This document shows, in pieces, positions 1 through 9,495 of a stretch of DNA of 64,000 nucleotides. Location: positions 587,247-651,246 of the forward strand of contig WBOU01000001.1 in the NCBI GenBank assembly GCA_009268125.1. Direction: 5' to 3'. The stretch's first letter is position 1. Every line of letters starts with the position of its first letter. The notes under the pieces are model-generated. The model did no database searches, was not told where the DNA came from, and saw nothing but the letters and a program-made list of their open reading frames with translations. This stretch comes from Chloroflexia bacterium SDU3-3. GTDB lineage: Bacteria; Chloroflexota; Chloroflexia; Chloroflexales; Roseiflexaceae. A program made the translations under genes and the position numbers.

Positions 1-1886
1 GCCGAGGCCGTGAAGCTCACGCCGCCGTTGGTGCTGACGTAGACCGTGCCGTTGGCAAAGCCGTAGAACTTCTTGGGGTTCACGCGGTCGGATGCGACCT
101 GTGCGCCGGAGGGGATGCCGGTGGCGGCGATCCAGGTGTTGCCGTTGTCGGTCGAGTAGGAGACCGACGCGCCCACCGGTGCCCAGACCACGCGGCTGGC
201 GTCCGCCGCCGCCGCCACCGTGCCGCCGCCGGAGATGCCCGACGGGTCGCTGTTGCCCTTGAACCAGTTGCCGCCCGCGTCGTAGGTGAACGCCGAGCTC
301 TGCACGCCGCTGGCGGTGTCGCCGTTGCCGACGCGCACCAGGAACTCTGGCTTCAGCTCGGCATAGTCGATGCTGGTGTTCGACCCAGCAAACGGGATGG
401 AGTACATGGCCGAGGGCACCTTGGTGAGGTCGTCGTGGCGGAAGCCGCCGATGTCGCCCAGCGCGCTGTAGAGGTGCGCCGTGCCGCTCGGCGGGCTGAC
501 CAGATCGAGCACGGCGGTCTCCTCGATACCATGGGCCACCGGCTTGATCGTGATCTTGGTGCCAGCGTCCCAGTTGGTGAGGTTATCGGTGCCGTAGATC
601 GTCGCGCCGGTGCCGTACATCATGCGGTCGGAGTTGAAGGGGTCGATCTCCAGATCTTCCACCATCCAGCCCAGCTTCACCGCAGGCACCGGATCGACCG
701 GGTTGGTGTTGCCGAAGTTCAGCCAGGGCGAGCTGCTGATATCCATGGTGTAGCGCAGCGAGCGGCTGGGGTAGCTGGTCCAGTCCCAGATCCGCGTCCA
801 AGTCGCGCCCGCGTCGGTGCTGCGGAAGATGATAGTGTCGGGCCACCACGAGTTGAGCGCGGCCACCATGATCGTCTGGGGGTGCTGCGCATCCACGGCG
901 ATGCCGCCGTAGCCGTAGTACAGATCCGAACTGGTGGAGGGCACCGGGCTGATCCGCGTCCACGCACCGGTGGCGGTGTTCAGCTTCCAGACATCGCCGG
1001 ATGTGCCATCGTAGGGGCCGCCGCCATTGCTGTAGCTGATGTAGAGGTTGCCGTCGGCGGCCAGCACGCCGTGGTGGGGCAGGAAGCCGGTGGGCTGCCC
1101 CGCCACCGCCGCCCAGGTCGCGCCGCCGTCGGTCGAGCGGTAGATGCTGCTGGCGGTGTCGGCCACGCCCGCGTAGATCGTCTGGGTGGCGCTGCCCGCC
1201 GCGCCCGTGCTGGGCACGAAGGTCTCCCACAGCACGCCGGGGGTGTCGCCCTGGTAGGCATCGCCGGGCACGGCGATATAGTTGCCGGGGTTGGGGAAGC
1301 TAGTCACCTTGGCCCAGGTCACGCCGTAGTCGCTGCTCTTCCACAGGCCATTGCCGCTGGGCGCGCCAAAGAAGATAATATTGTTCTTGTTCGGGTCGAT
1401 CGCTAGGCGCTCGCCCATGCCGCGCCCAGGCATGTTGCCGCCCAGCTTGAAGGGTAGGCTGGTGCGCTGCCATGTGTTGCCACGGTCGGTCGAGCGCAGG
1501 ATCGCGCCGTTTGTCGATTCCCAGCTATTGGTGTACGTGCCCGCCGCCAGGTAGACTCGGTTGGGATCTACCGGGTCGGTCGCCAGGCTAGAGATGCCGG
1601 AGAGGCCCCACTCGGCGGCTCCCACCCAGTTCAGCAGCTGCACCCAGCGCTTGGCCGCAGGATCCCAGCGGTACGCGCCGCCGATGTCGGTGCGGGCGTA
1701 GATCAGATCTTTTTCTTTGGTGTTAAAAATAATGCCAGGAACAAATCCGCCGCCGGCGATCTCCACATTCTTCCAGCTGTACGGCGTCGATGCTACGTGA
1801 AGCGGAGCCGCATGCGCCAAGCCTGCGATGCTTGGCAGCATTCCCACGGCCAGTGCCACCGCTGCCACTTTTCCAGGGAACCGCAT
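1..1886 (-). CDS. GH74 xyloglucanase, partial (3' end outside window)
   Basis: Secreted enzyme predicted to cut the beta-1,4-glucan backbone of xyloglucan. The frame is open from ATG at 1886 to the window edge (628 codons), so the C-terminus, probably with a linker and CBM2, is missing. AAAGGA lies upstream of the ATG. Residues 1-26 form a signal peptide ending near AHA. The mature protein starts with the GH74 signature TDIGGAYRWD, which carries the expected catalytic Asp, and is built from BNR/Asp-box sialidase-like repeats such as STDGGATW, STDAGATW and STDNGNTW, as in the twin beta-propellers of this family. YGTGATIYG further on matches the second GH74 active-site segment. It is the last gene of a seven-gene minus-strand cluster, 80 nt after the GH8 gene. 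Family assignment is secure; the exact cleavage mode is not visible. Confidence 0.93.
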   Translation of the reverse strand, partial: MRFPGKVAAVALAVGMLPSIAGLAHAAPLHVASTPYSWKNVEIAGGGFVPGIIFNTKEKDLIYARTDIGGAYRWDPAAKRWVQLLNWVGAAEWGLSGISSLATDPVDPNRVYLAAGTYTNSWESTNGAILRSTDRGNTWQRTSLPFKLGGNMPGRGMGERLAIDPNKNNIIFFGAPSGNGLWKSSDYGVTWAKVTSFPNPGNYIAVPGDAYQGDTPGVLWETFVPSTGAAGSATQTIYAGVADTASSIYRSTDGGATWAAVAGQPTGFLPHHGVLAADGNLYISYSNGGGPYDGTSGDVWKLNTATGAWTRISPVPSTSSDLYYGYGGIAVDAQHPQTIMVAALNSWWPDTIIFRSTDAGATWTRIWDWTSYPSRSLRYTMDISSSPWLNFGNTNPVDPVPAVKLGWMVEDLEIDPFNSDRMMYGTGATIYGTDNLTNWDAGTKITIKPVAHGIEETAVLDLVSPPSGTAHLYSALGDIGGFRHDDLTKVPSAMYSIPFAGSNTSIDYAELKPEFLVRVGNGDTASGVQSSAFTYDAGGNWFKGNSDPSGISGGGTVAAAADASRVVWAPVGASVSYSTDNGNTWIAATGIPSGAQVASDRVNPKKFYGFANGTVYVSTNGGVSFTAS

Positions 1887-1926
1887 TGCAACAGTCCTTT
1901 CTCAACCATTCCTTGGGGGAGACGTT

Positions 1927-1957
1927 CGCCCGCCTGCCCGCGTGGGGCAGGCGGGCG
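1927..1957. repeat. Intergenic hairpin between GH8 and GH74 genes
   Basis: A 13-bp perfect stem (CGCCCGCCTGCCC with its complement) around a 5-nt loop. No T-tract follows on the minus strand, so it fits an mRNA-stabilising or processing structure better than a full intrinsic terminator. Confidence 0.6.
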
Positions 1958-1966
1958 CGGGTAGCA

Positions 1967-3745
1967 CTAGGGAGCGACGCTGCAGGCCGCGCCGTTCAGC
2001 GTGAAGTTGCTGGGCGTGGCGTTGCTGCCGCTGTAGTTGGCCTGGAAGCCAAAGTTGGATGTGCCGCCGGGGGCGATGGTGCCATTCCAGCCAGCGTCCT
2101 TGGCCGTCACGCTTGCGCCGCTCTGGGTCAGCGTGGTGTTCCAGGCGTTGGTCACCTGCTGGCTATTGGGGAAGGTCCAGGCCAGCGTCCAGCCGCTCAC
2201 CGTGCTGCTGCCGGTGTTCTTGATCGTCACGTTGGCGGTGAAGCCGGTGTTCCACTGGTTCACCACATAGCTCACCTGGCAGGAAGCGCCAGACACCGGC
2301 GTGGCCGTCGGTACCACCGGCGTGGCCGTGGGCGGCACCACCGGGGTAGCGGTGGGCGGCACCACCGGCGTGGCCGTGGGCGGCACCACCGGCGTGGCCG
2401 TGGGAACCACTGGTGTGGCCGTCGGCACCACCGGCGTGGCCGTCGGGGTGGTGCTGTTGGCCATCTCGTAGAAGTTGGGGAAGTTGCCGGTCATCAGCAG
2501 CATGGCGAACAGCCGCCACGAGTTGTTGTAGTACACGCCGTCGCCGCCCTGCTCCTTGGTGTTCAGCACCTCGTTGTAGGCCTGCTGCGGGCTGGTCTTG
2601 AGCGAGCCGGTGGCCGCGCCGCAGTTCACTGCGTTGGGGCTGGGGGCCGCCCAAATCGCCGAGGCGGCGTGGGCCACGAAGTAGGTGCTGTGGTAGCTAT
2701 CGATCGAGGTGCCATCCAGCCGATACTGGGCACGCACGTTGCTGATGCCCACGCTGCTGAAGAACCCGCCGACCTCATTCATGGTCTCGCGGGCGTTGGC
2801 GGTGTTGTACCAGGCCTTATCCACCGCTATACGCCAGGCGAAGCGCGCCGCATCCCAGCCCCAGTAGTGCGAGGTGTCGGGCTGCCACGAGACGGTCTGC
2901 GGGTCGCCGTCGTACTGGTTCCAGTTCGAGATCAGCTTCGAGCAGTTGCCGGCCTTGCCCTGCGCCAGGTTGGTGATCGCGTAGTTGCGGGCGTTCACCG
3001 TGTTCCAGCCGCTGGTGTTGCCGGTGAACTTGCCAAACGCCGTGAAGTAGCCCGGCGAGAAGTACGACAGGTTCACGATGCCCTCGGGGTAGTCGCGCGT
3101 GAGCAGCCAGGCATCGCCGGGCAGCAGCTCGCCGCCCTGGTTGTTGGAAAGGCCCGCAGGCGGCTCGCTGCCGGGCTTGTCCACCTCGTACTGGTAGATC
3201 GCGTTGATCATGGATGTGGCGGCTGAACAGTAGTCGATGCCATAGGGGCTGTTCGACCACGCGCCCTTGCGCACCTTGATACAGGCGTTCATCAGGCCCA
3301 GGGCCATGTCCTCATCGCCATCGGTGGCGGCGTACTCGCCGATCAGCTGGCCGGGGCTGCCGATGTGCCAGTGCATCAGGCCGTACTTGTCTAGGTGGTC
3401 GCGGGCGAACAGCCACAGGCCATCCAGGGTGCTCTGCTCGTCGAAGATCGAGGAGAACAGGATGCCGTAGCCCTGGCCCTCCGACACGGTGCTGCCGCTG
3501 TCGGTGCCGCCCATCACGCGCAGCCGACCGCCGCCGCCCGCGTTGTTGGATGTGATCGTGGTCGATTTCCACTGCTGCCAGGCCGCCGTGACATCGCTGA
3601 TGTTGTAGCTGATGTTCGTGCCCTGGTTGTACGGGAACAGGTACGGGTTGGTGGGGCTGGCCTGGGCCTGGAAGGCCTGCGGGCCGACTGCCATGGTTAG
3701 GACTGCTCCCAACATCGCCGCAACAAAAAAAGGACGATAGCGCAT
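1967..3745 (-). CDS. GH8 endoglucanase with C-terminal CBM2
   Basis: Secreted endo-beta-1,4-glucanase, 592 aa. An N-terminal signal peptide (about residues 1-29, ending AQAS) precedes a GH8 (alpha/alpha)6 domain at about 33-425. SEGQGYG carries the catalytic acid E89, and ATDGDED (about 140-146) holds the catalytic Asp. A low-complexity linker of repeated TPVVP(P)TA units (about 435-490) leads to a C-terminal CBM2 starting near [14 protein letters not shown], with the aromatic and paired-Cys pattern of cellulose-binding type A modules. The start is supported by AGGAG upstream. It lies in the same transcriptional run as the flanking xylanase-cluster genes. A chitosanase or lichenase specificity is possible within GH8, but the cellulose-binding module favours beta-glucan. 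Confidence 0.93.
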   Translation of the reverse strand: MRYRPFFVAAMLGAVLTMAVGPQAFQAQASPTNPYLFPYNQGTNISYNISDVTAAWQQWKSTTITSNNAGGGGRLRVMGGTDSGSTVSEGQGYGILFSSIFDEQSTLDGLWLFARDHLDKYGLMHWHIGSPGQLIGEYAATDGDEDMALGLMNACIKVRKGAWSNSPYGIDYCSAATSMINAIYQYEVDKPGSEPPAGLSNNQGGELLPGDAWLLTRDYPEGIVNLSYFSPGYFTAFGKFTGNTSGWNTVNARNYAITNLAQGKAGNCSKLISNWNQYDGDPQTVSWQPDTSHYWGWDAARFAWRIAVDKAWYNTANARETMNEVGGFFSSVGISNVRAQYRLDGTSIDSYHSTYFVAHAASAIWAAPSPNAVNCGAATGSLKTSPQQAYNEVLNTKEQGGDGVYYNNSWRLFAMLLMTGNFPNFYEMANSTTPTATPVVPTATPVVPTATPVVPPTATPVVPPTATPVVPPTATPVVPTATPVSGASCQVSYVVNQWNTGFTANVTIKNTGSSTVSGWTLAWTFPNSQQVTNAWNTTLTQSGASVTAKDAGWNGTIAPGGTSNFGFQANYSGSNATPSNFTLNGAACSVAP

Positions 3746-3770
3746 ACTGTGCTCCTAAACCTATCCGAAC

Positions 3771-3800
3771 GGTGCGGCGCTGGTCGCCCAGCACCGCACC
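3771..3800. repeat. Intergenic hairpin upstream of GH8 gene
   Basis: A 13-bp stem with one mismatch around TCGC, within the 66-nt gap between the CBM2 protein gene and the GH8 gene. No T-tract. Same placement as the other hairpins of this cluster. Confidence 0.5.
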
Positions 3801-3811
3801 AGCGAACCCAC

Positions 3812-4714
3812 TTACGGAAGAATGTCGCAGGCCGCGCCGTTCAGCGTGAAGCTGGCGGGCGCGGCGTTGCTGCCGCTGTAGCTGGCCTGGAAGCCAAAGC
3901 TGGTGCTGCCGCCCGCCGCGATGCTGGCGTTGTAGGGCATGCTCTTGGCCACCACGCTGCTGCCCGTCTGGGTCACGGCAGCGTTCCAGGCGTTCGAGAT
4001 CTGCTGGTCGCCGCCAAACGCCCAGGCCAGCGTCCAGCTGTCCAGCGGCGCGGCGCTGGTGTTGGCGATCGTTATGTTGGCGGTGAAGCCGGTGCCCCAC
4101 TGGTTCACCGCATAGCGAACCGCGCAGCCTGGCGAGGCCGTCGGCGTGGGTGTGATCGAGGGATCGGGCGTGGGGGCGTCGATCACCTGCACGTTCCCCG
4201 AGCGCGCGCCGCTGTAGCCCCAGGTGCAAAGGTTACGCGCGCACACCTCGCCGCTCACCCCCAGGCCAAAGTAGACCGTCCCCGAGCGCACGGCGGTCAG
4301 CGACCAGCTGACCGCGCCGTAGGAGACCTGGATGGGATCGGGCTTGGCGGGGCTGAAGATCGGGGATGTCTGCGACTGCTCCTGCCCGGTGCTCGCATCA
4401 AAGATGGTGAGGTAGTAGCGCGGCAAGCCCAGGTTCGAGGTTGCGTACACCGTGAGCGTCTCGCCCACCGTCACCGTCGTGGCCGAGGCCGAGACCGAGC
4501 TTGTCGGCGTGGGCAGCGGCGGCACTGTCGGCGTGGCCGAGGGGGCAGCTGTGGGCGTGGCCTCTGCCGACTGGGCGCGGGCCACGGGGATGAAGGACGT
4601 GGTGCCGTCATGAGCCTGTGCGATAGAGGTTTTCTGGTAGGCCGCCGCCGTAAGGCTTAGCCCAAGAAGGATGGTCGCCAAGAGCGCCCGATAGCCAGTG
4701 CTGCGCATATTCAT
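3812..4714 (-). CDS. Secreted CBM2 protein without recognised catalytic domain
   Basis: About 300 aa. I place the start at ATG 4714 (AAAGGTGAGG just upstream); ATG 4708 is nearly as good, and an upstream in-frame ATG at 4765 would put Cys-containing residues before the signal peptide and overlap the hairpin. After the signal peptide and a short Thr/Pro linker there is a beta-rich segment of about 110 residues (around 60-170) containing VTVGETLTVYATS and two Cys near its end. I read this as an immunoglobulin-like sandwich, but I do not recognise the family. A second linker leads to a CBM2 starting CAVRYAVNQWGTGF. With no glycosidase motif, its role is unknown: polysaccharide adhesion, substrate disruption or a new enzyme class are all possible. 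Confidence 0.8.
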   Translation of the reverse strand: MNMRSTGYRALLATILLGLSLTAAAYQKTSIAQAHDGTTSFIPVARAQSAEATPTAAPSATPTVPPLPTPTSSVSASATTVTVGETLTVYATSNLGLPRYYLTIFDASTGQEQSQTSPIFSPAKPDPIQVSYGAVSWSLTAVRSGTVYFGLGVSGEVCARNLCTWGYSGARSGNVQVIDAPTPDPSITPTPTASPGCAVRYAVNQWGTGFTANITIANTSAAPLDSWTLAWAFGGDQQISNAWNAAVTQTGSSVVAKSMPYNASIAAGGSTSFGFQASYSGSNAAPASFTLNGAACDILP

Positions 4715-4738
4715 CCTCACCTTTCCGCCATCTCCGCA

Positions 4739-4771
4739 GGCGGGGCACTTCATTGGACGAAGCACCCCGCC
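4739..4771. repeat. Intergenic hairpin downstream of GH10 gene
   Basis: GGCGGGG pairs with CCCCGCC, and an inner CTTC pairs with GAAG, separated by a two-base mismatch. It lies between the xylanase stop and the next start. No T-tract. Confidence 0.45.
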
Positions 4772-4782
4772 TAACTAGTATC

Positions 4783-6285
4783 CTACTGCGCAAGCGAGCA
4801 GGCCGTGCCGTTCAGCGTGAAGCTGGTGGGCGCGGCGTTGCTACCGCTGTAGCTGGCCTGGAAGCCAAAGCTGGTGCTGCCGCCCGCCGCGATGTTGGCG
4901 TTGTAGGGCATATTCCTGGCGCTCACGCTGCTGCCCGTCTGGGTCACGGCGGCGTTCCAGGCGTTCGAGATCTGCTGGCTGCCCGCGAAGGTCCATGCCA
5001 CCGTCCAGCCACTGATCGGCGTGCTGCTGGTGTTCTTCACTACCACCTCGGCAGTGAAGCCCGTGTTCCACTGGTTCAGCACATAGCTCACCTGGCAGCC
5101 ACCAGCCGGGGTAGGCGTGATAGGCGTGGGCGTCACCGTCACCGGCGTGGGCGTGATAGGCGTGGGCGTGATGGGCGTGGGCGTCACCGTCACCGGCGTA
5201 GGCGTCACCGGCGTGGGCGTTGTGACCCGGCTGGCCAGGCGCGACTGGATGGAGTAGTAGGCGGGCTTAGGGTTGTAGTTGTTGTCGAAGATCAGCGCGT
5301 CGCCGGTGCCGGGGAAGGTGCCGGGCACCCACGAGTACTTGTCGGGGATACCCCAGACCTGCAGCGCCTTGCACATCGGCTGCTTGAGGCAGACATCCAG
5401 CACACCCTGGTAGATGGTGGCCTGCTTGGCCAGATCGCTGCTGTTGGTGGGCGTCGGGAAGCGCACGTCCATCTCGGTGATGTAGATCTCCACACCGATA
5501 TTGGCAAAGCGCTGCATGTTCTGCGCCAGGCTGTTGTAGTCGATCCCGCCGTTCGTGAGGTGCATCTGGAAGCCCACCCCGTCGATCGGCACGCCACGAT
5601 TCTTGAAGTCGGCGATCATGTTGTAGGTCGCGTTCGACTTGCTGTTAATCGACTCGATGTTGTAGTCGTTGTAGATCAGCTTGGTCACCGGGTCGGCGGC
5701 CTTGGCCCGCCGGAACGCCAGCTCGATGTACGAGTTGCCGATCACGTTCTGGAACACGCTGGCCCGCCGCGTCCCGTTCTCCTCAAACGCCTCGTTCACC
5801 ACATCCCAGGCGTAGATCTGGCCATCCGACCAGTGGTTCATCACCTTGTCGATGTGGTTGTACATCACATTGGTCAGCGTGGTGCTGTTCCAGCTGCCGT
5901 TGGCCACCCAGTTGGGCAGCTGGTTGTGCCACACCAGCGTGTGGCCGTGCACCTTCTGGTTGTTCGCCTGCGCGAAGTTGACCAGCGTGTCGGCCCCGCC
6001 AAAATTGAAGCTGTTCTGCGATGACTCGGTCGCGTCCCACTTCATAGCGTTCTCGGGCGTCACGAAGTTGAACTCGGTGCGTGCCACCTCCTGGTACTGG
6101 GCCGCGTCGCTGGCGGTGTTGAAGTTGCTCATGGCCGCGTAGCCGATCAGGAAGTCGCCCGCCAGGTTGCGCAGGCGCTCGCCTGTGGGCGCAGCCGAGG
6201 CAGGCGCGGCGAGATTCGCCGCAGCGACGCCCACCAGGGCCACCATGGCCACAATGCGGTTCGCCTTCTTTGGAACATTCCACAT
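4783..6285 (-). CDS. GH10 endo-beta-1,4-xylanase with CBM2
   Basis: Secreted xylanase, 500 aa from ATG 6285, chosen because AAAGGAG lies 7 nt upstream (an in-frame ATG at 6306 has no such site). The signal peptide ends near SAAP (about residue 33). The GH10 (beta/alpha)8 domain spans about 36-355. Signatures include VTPENAMKWD, HGHTLVWHNQLP, WDVVNEAF with acid/base E165, and ITEMDVR with nucleophile E271; QVWGIPDKYSW is the usual Trp-rich strand 8. A linker of alternating TPTP/TVTP units leads to a C-terminal CBM2. It is fourth in the seven-gene glycoside hydrolase run. Family and activity are well supported; xylan is the usual GH10 substrate. Confidence 0.95.
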   Translation of the reverse strand: MWNVPKKANRIVAMVALVGVAAANLAAPASAAPTGERLRNLAGDFLIGYAAMSNFNTASDAAQYQEVARTEFNFVTPENAMKWDATESSQNSFNFGGADTLVNFAQANNQKVHGHTLVWHNQLPNWVANGSWNSTTLTNVMYNHIDKVMNHWSDGQIYAWDVVNEAFEENGTRRASVFQNVIGNSYIELAFRRAKAADPVTKLIYNDYNIESINSKSNATYNMIADFKNRGVPIDGVGFQMHLTNGGIDYNSLAQNMQRFANIGVEIYITEMDVRFPTPTNSSDLAKQATIYQGVLDVCLKQPMCKALQVWGIPDKYSWVPGTFPGTGDALIFDNNYNPKPAYYSIQSRLASRVTTPTPVTPTPVTVTPTPITPTPITPTPVTVTPTPITPTPAGGCQVSYVLNQWNTGFTAEVVVKNTSSTPISGWTVAWTFAGSQQISNAWNAAVTQTGSSVSARNMPYNANIAAGGSTSFGFQASYSGSNAAPTSFTLNGTACSLAQ

Positions 6286-6324
6286 GGTCGTCTCCTTTGA
6301 TCCCATTCCTCAAACGGCGCTGGC

Positions 6325-6346
6325 TGGCTCACCGCAGTGGGAGCCA
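6325..6346. repeat. Intergenic hairpin upstream of GH10 gene
   Basis: TGGCTC and GAGCCA flank a 10-nt loop, and a second small stem (CCACAC/GTGTGG) follows directly. This is weaker than the other hairpins of the cluster. Confidence 0.35.
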
Positions 6347-6359
6347 CACAGCGTGTGGG

Positions 6360-7085
6360 CTACTCGATCTGGCAGGGCACGCTATTGATGGTGAAACGGG
6401 CTGGCGGGTCGTTCGTGCCGCTGTATGTCCCGCCGATATGCGCCCCACGGGCATCGTGGACATACAGATCTTGAAATGAGAACACCCCATAAAACGCGAC
6501 ATGGCGACCGCTCTGACCGCCGATCATGCTCGACGAATGCCATGTCATCTGCTGATCGCCCGGGAAATCCCACTCCAGCCGCCAAGATGGAATGGTGACT
6601 GATCCGGTGTTCCGCATATACACGTATGCCTCAAACGTGCTGTCGCTCTGGCTGACCATGGTGTACGAGACAGCGCAGCTATATTCAGGCGTGACCGTAT
6701 AGGTCGCGTAGATCGATGTCGGCGTCGGCGTCTCCGGCGGAGTCGGCGTTGTCGTATAGGTGGCGTAGGGCGGCGTCGGCGTGGGTGTCGGTGATGCGAC
6801 ACTTGTCCTCGGCGCTGTTGGCGTGGGCGTAGGCGACCAGCGCCACGGCGGGATGGTCGCGGTACGCGGCGGCGTGGCCGCAGGCGTGGGCGTCGCAGGC
6901 GCGCTGGCCGTGGCGGACAGCGCAGCTGCCAGCGGGTGAGCGCCGCCCTCCATCGCTATATAGTTTGGCGGGTACTGCATCGGTACGCCGCCCATCGCAA
7001 CAGCCGTCTTTGCCATCACAACCTCAATGCCGATCATCGTGAACAAAACCGCCAGTCGGATACCTGAATCACGAAAGCCCTTCAT
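6360..7085 (-). CDS. Secreted protein with divergent CBM2-like domain
   Basis: About 241 aa from ATG 7085, chosen because AAGGAGGG lies just upstream. Hydrophobic residues 7-30 look like a signal peptide. A long Thr/Pro-rich linker (about 55-130) with repeated TPTP and ATYT motifs leads to a C-terminal domain of about 100 residues starting CAVSYTMVSQSDSTFEAYVY. This domain keeps the first and last Cys, the W in SWRLEWDFPG and the general length of CBM2, but it has lost the NQWNTGF surface-aromatic segment shared by the other CBM2s here. Cellulose binding is therefore uncertain. No catalytic domain is visible. It sits between the mannanase and xylanase genes, in the same orientation. Confidence 0.75.
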   Translation of the reverse strand: MKGFRDSGIRLAVLFTMIGIEVVMAKTAVAMGGVPMQYPPNYIAMEGGAHPLAAALSATASAPATPTPAATPPRTATIPPWRWSPTPTPTAPRTSVASPTPTPTPPYATYTTTPTPPETPTPTSIYATYTVTPEYSCAVSYTMVSQSDSTFEAYVYMRNTGSVTIPSWRLEWDFPGDQQMTWHSSSMIGGQSGRHVAFYGVFSFQDLYVHDARGAHIGGTYSGTNDPPARFTINSVPCQIE

Positions 7086-7112
7086 CGTGCCCTCCTTGAT
7101 TCTTATCCTCGC

Positions 7113-7137
7113 GCAGGCCACGCCATACGCGGCCTGC
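7113..7137. repeat. Intergenic hairpin, GH5 to CBM2-like gap
   Basis: GCAGGCC and GGCCTGC flank an 11-nt loop. It overlaps the 5' untranslated region just upstream of the CBM2-like gene. Confidence 0.4.
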
Positions 7138-7151
7138 AGCGTCGGCTGTTG

Positions 7152-9410
7152 CTACGGTGCTAGCGCGCACGCCGTTCCGTTCAGCGTGAAGCCCGCTGGG
7201 GCGCTGTTGGTGCCGCTGTAGCTGGCCTGGAAGCCAAAGCTGGTGCTGCCGCCCGCCGGGATGCTGGCGTTGTAGCCCGCATCTTTGGCGCTCACGCTCG
7301 CGCCGGTCTGGGTCAGCGTGGTGCTCCAGGCGTTCGTGATCTTCTGGTTGCCGCCAAACGTCCAGGCCAGCGTCCAGCCGCCAATCGCGCTCGTACCGGT
7401 GTTCTTCACCGACACCGTCGCCGTGAAGCCGGTGGTCCACTGGTTGACCACATAGCTCACCTGGCAGGCCACGCCAGCCACCGGCGTAGCAGTGACGGTG
7501 GGCGTCCAGGTGGGCGTGGCGGTGCGGGTGGGCGTGGCCGTGGCCGTGGCCGTGCCTACGGTGGCGGTGGCTATGCTGGTGGGCGTGGCCGTGCCCGTGG
7601 TAGCGGTTGCACTCGGCGTGGCGGTGCGGGTGGGCGTGGCGGTGCGGGTGGGCGTCGGCGTGCTGGTCAGCGCCGCGCCGGTCGGCTCGCTGCCCCACAC
7701 CAGCTGGCCAGCGCGGTAGAGCGTGATGTGGCTGGCATCCGCGAAGCTGTCGTTGGTGGTGTACGAGTAGTCGTCTAGCTCGTTGGTGGCGCTCCAGTCG
7801 CTCTTGTGCGCGCTCAGCTGGATCTCGCCGGTCGCGCCGTAGGGCTGGATGATGAAGCTGCTGGTCGGGAATGTCACCTCAAGGTAGCTGTCCGCGCCGC
7901 CCACCGGCGAGGCCAGCCGCACCACCTTGCTGCTCACCGCGCCGCAGCCCACCTGCGACCACAGGCAGGAGGATGAAAGCTCCTGCGGGCCGTCGGCGGT
8001 GAACCAGTAGCGGATGGTCAGCTCGCTCAGCGGCACGGTCAGGTTCAGGTTGGTGTTTACCACCTGCAGATCTGGGCCTACCACACCGTCGGCGGGGTCG
8101 GTGTTGTAGCGCTTGTGCTGCACCCGCAGGATGCTGGCCGGGTTGACCGTGGGCGTGGCGGTGCGGGTAGCCGTGGGCGTGTTCGTCGGGCCGCCGGGCG
8201 TGGCCGTGGGGCCTGCGTACACGTTTTTGGCCTGCATGCGCTGGGCGTGCTGGCGGAACACCGCCAGCTCGGGCGAGCTGGCATCCACGCCGAACTTGCC
8301 GTCGGAGGTCGGGGTGCGGTCGTCGTACCACCAGAAGGCCGAGCCGTCGCCGCCGCTCTGCTCGATCTCGTCGTAGAAGGCCGCCCACCAGTCGGCGCGC
8401 ACGCCGGTGTGGCTGTTGAACTCGCCCATGAAGAAGGGCTTGCCCACCAGCGTGTGCGACTCGGTGATCCAGGTGCGCACCAGCGCCCGCGTCTGCGCGA
8501 TCGTCAGGTTGGCCCAGGGCTCGGTGGGGTAGGGGTGCGACGAGGTGAAGTCGATGTAGGGCGACTGGTGGATGAAAACAAACGGGTTGCCCGAGTCGCC
8601 GCCGTAGCCGTAGCGCGTCTCCTGGCCCTCCATGCCCGTGCCGAGCATGTGCTTGCTATCGATCGACTTGATATATGCGCCCATCTCGTCGACCCAGGCG
8701 CGCAGCGTGGTGCCAGTGGTATTCTCATCGGGCGTGGCGTTGCGGTAGCGCGGCTCGTTCATCAGCTCCCACGCAAAGATCGTTGGGTCATCCTTATAGG
8801 CGATCCCGCTGTAGTGATTCACGCGATTGAGCGCGTAGCTGACATAGTTTTTATACTGCGTGAAGCAGCCCGGGCACTGCGCCTTGTTGAAGAACTTCCA
8901 GCGGTTCAGCTCGCCGCTGGTGATGCCCTCCCACTCCAGCCGCGTGTCAATGCCGCCGTAGGCCTCCCAGTAGTTCTCGAACACGGGGATAAGCTTCACC
9001 TCGTGCGCCCGCGCCGACTCGATGATGTAGTCGAACAGGGCGAACTGCGGCTCGGAGTAGACGCCCTTGGCGCTCTCGAAGCCGTGCCACTCTTCGTGGC
9101 TGAACATCCACAGGCGCAGCACCTTCACGCCGTCGGCCTGCAGGCGGGCGAAGTGGGCGTTGATCCGCGCCTTGTCCATCCACTGGGTCTCGGTGTCGCC
9201 ATAGCTGCCGCCGTAGGTGAACATGTCGTAGGTGTTGGCCCCGGCGAAGTAGTAGTAGGAGCCATCCAGGCAGAAGTGGATGCCGCAGCGGTAGACAAAC
9301 CCTGGCGCGGAGGCTGTCTGCGCCGAGGCGCGCAGCCCGCCGAGCACTACCGCCGTGGCCAGCACCGCCAGCACCAGCACCACCCTCACCCAAACCATAC
9401 GACGGAGCAT
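7152..9410 (-). CDS. GH5 beta-mannanase-like enzyme with CBM3-like and CBM2 modules
   Basis: Secreted glycosidase of 752 aa. The start at ATG 9410 has AGGAGG upstream, while an in-frame ATG at 9455 lacks a site. The signal peptide ends near ASAQ (about residue 31). The GH5 domain covers about 36-400; IFAWELMNEPR carries acid/base E219 and FFMGEFNSH carries nucleophile E330. Overall it resembles GH5 subfamily 7 endo-mannanases, with a disulfide-like CPGC insertion. A linker leads to a CBM3-type module (about 430-580; starts ILRVQHKRYNTD and ends YRAGQLVWGSEP), a long TPT/TAT linker, then a CBM2. The modular order GH5-CBM3-CBM2 suggests attack on mannan attached to cellulose. Mannan specificity is inferred; endoglucanase activity is the alternative. 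Confidence 0.9.
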   Translation of the reverse strand: MLRRMVWVRVVLVLAVLATAVVLGGLRASAQTASAPGFVYRCGIHFCLDGSYYYFAGANTYDMFTYGGSYGDTETQWMDKARINAHFARLQADGVKVLRLWMFSHEEWHGFESAKGVYSEPQFALFDYIIESARAHEVKLIPVFENYWEAYGGIDTRLEWEGITSGELNRWKFFNKAQCPGCFTQYKNYVSYALNRVNHYSGIAYKDDPTIFAWELMNEPRYRNATPDENTTGTTLRAWVDEMGAYIKSIDSKHMLGTGMEGQETRYGYGGDSGNPFVFIHQSPYIDFTSSHPYPTEPWANLTIAQTRALVRTWITESHTLVGKPFFMGEFNSHTGVRADWWAAFYDEIEQSGGDGSAFWWYDDRTPTSDGKFGVDASSPELAVFRQHAQRMQAKNVYAGPTATPGGPTNTPTATRTATPTVNPASILRVQHKRYNTDPADGVVGPDLQVVNTNLNLTVPLSELTIRYWFTADGPQELSSSCLWSQVGCGAVSSKVVRLASPVGGADSYLEVTFPTSSFIIQPYGATGEIQLSAHKSDWSATNELDDYSYTTNDSFADASHITLYRAGQLVWGSEPTGAALTSTPTPTRTATPTRTATPSATATTGTATPTSIATATVGTATATATPTRTATPTWTPTVTATPVAGVACQVSYVVNQWTTGFTATVSVKNTGTSAIGGWTLAWTFGGNQKITNAWSTTLTQTGASVSAKDAGYNASIPAGGSTSFGFQASYSGTNSAPAGFTLNGTACALAP

Positions 9411-9495
9411 GGCCGTCCTCCTGAGTATCAAGTTGCCTAGCAAACGTGGGTACAAACAATCAGCTTTACTTTTCTTTCGCCAAAACAGCGCGAGA

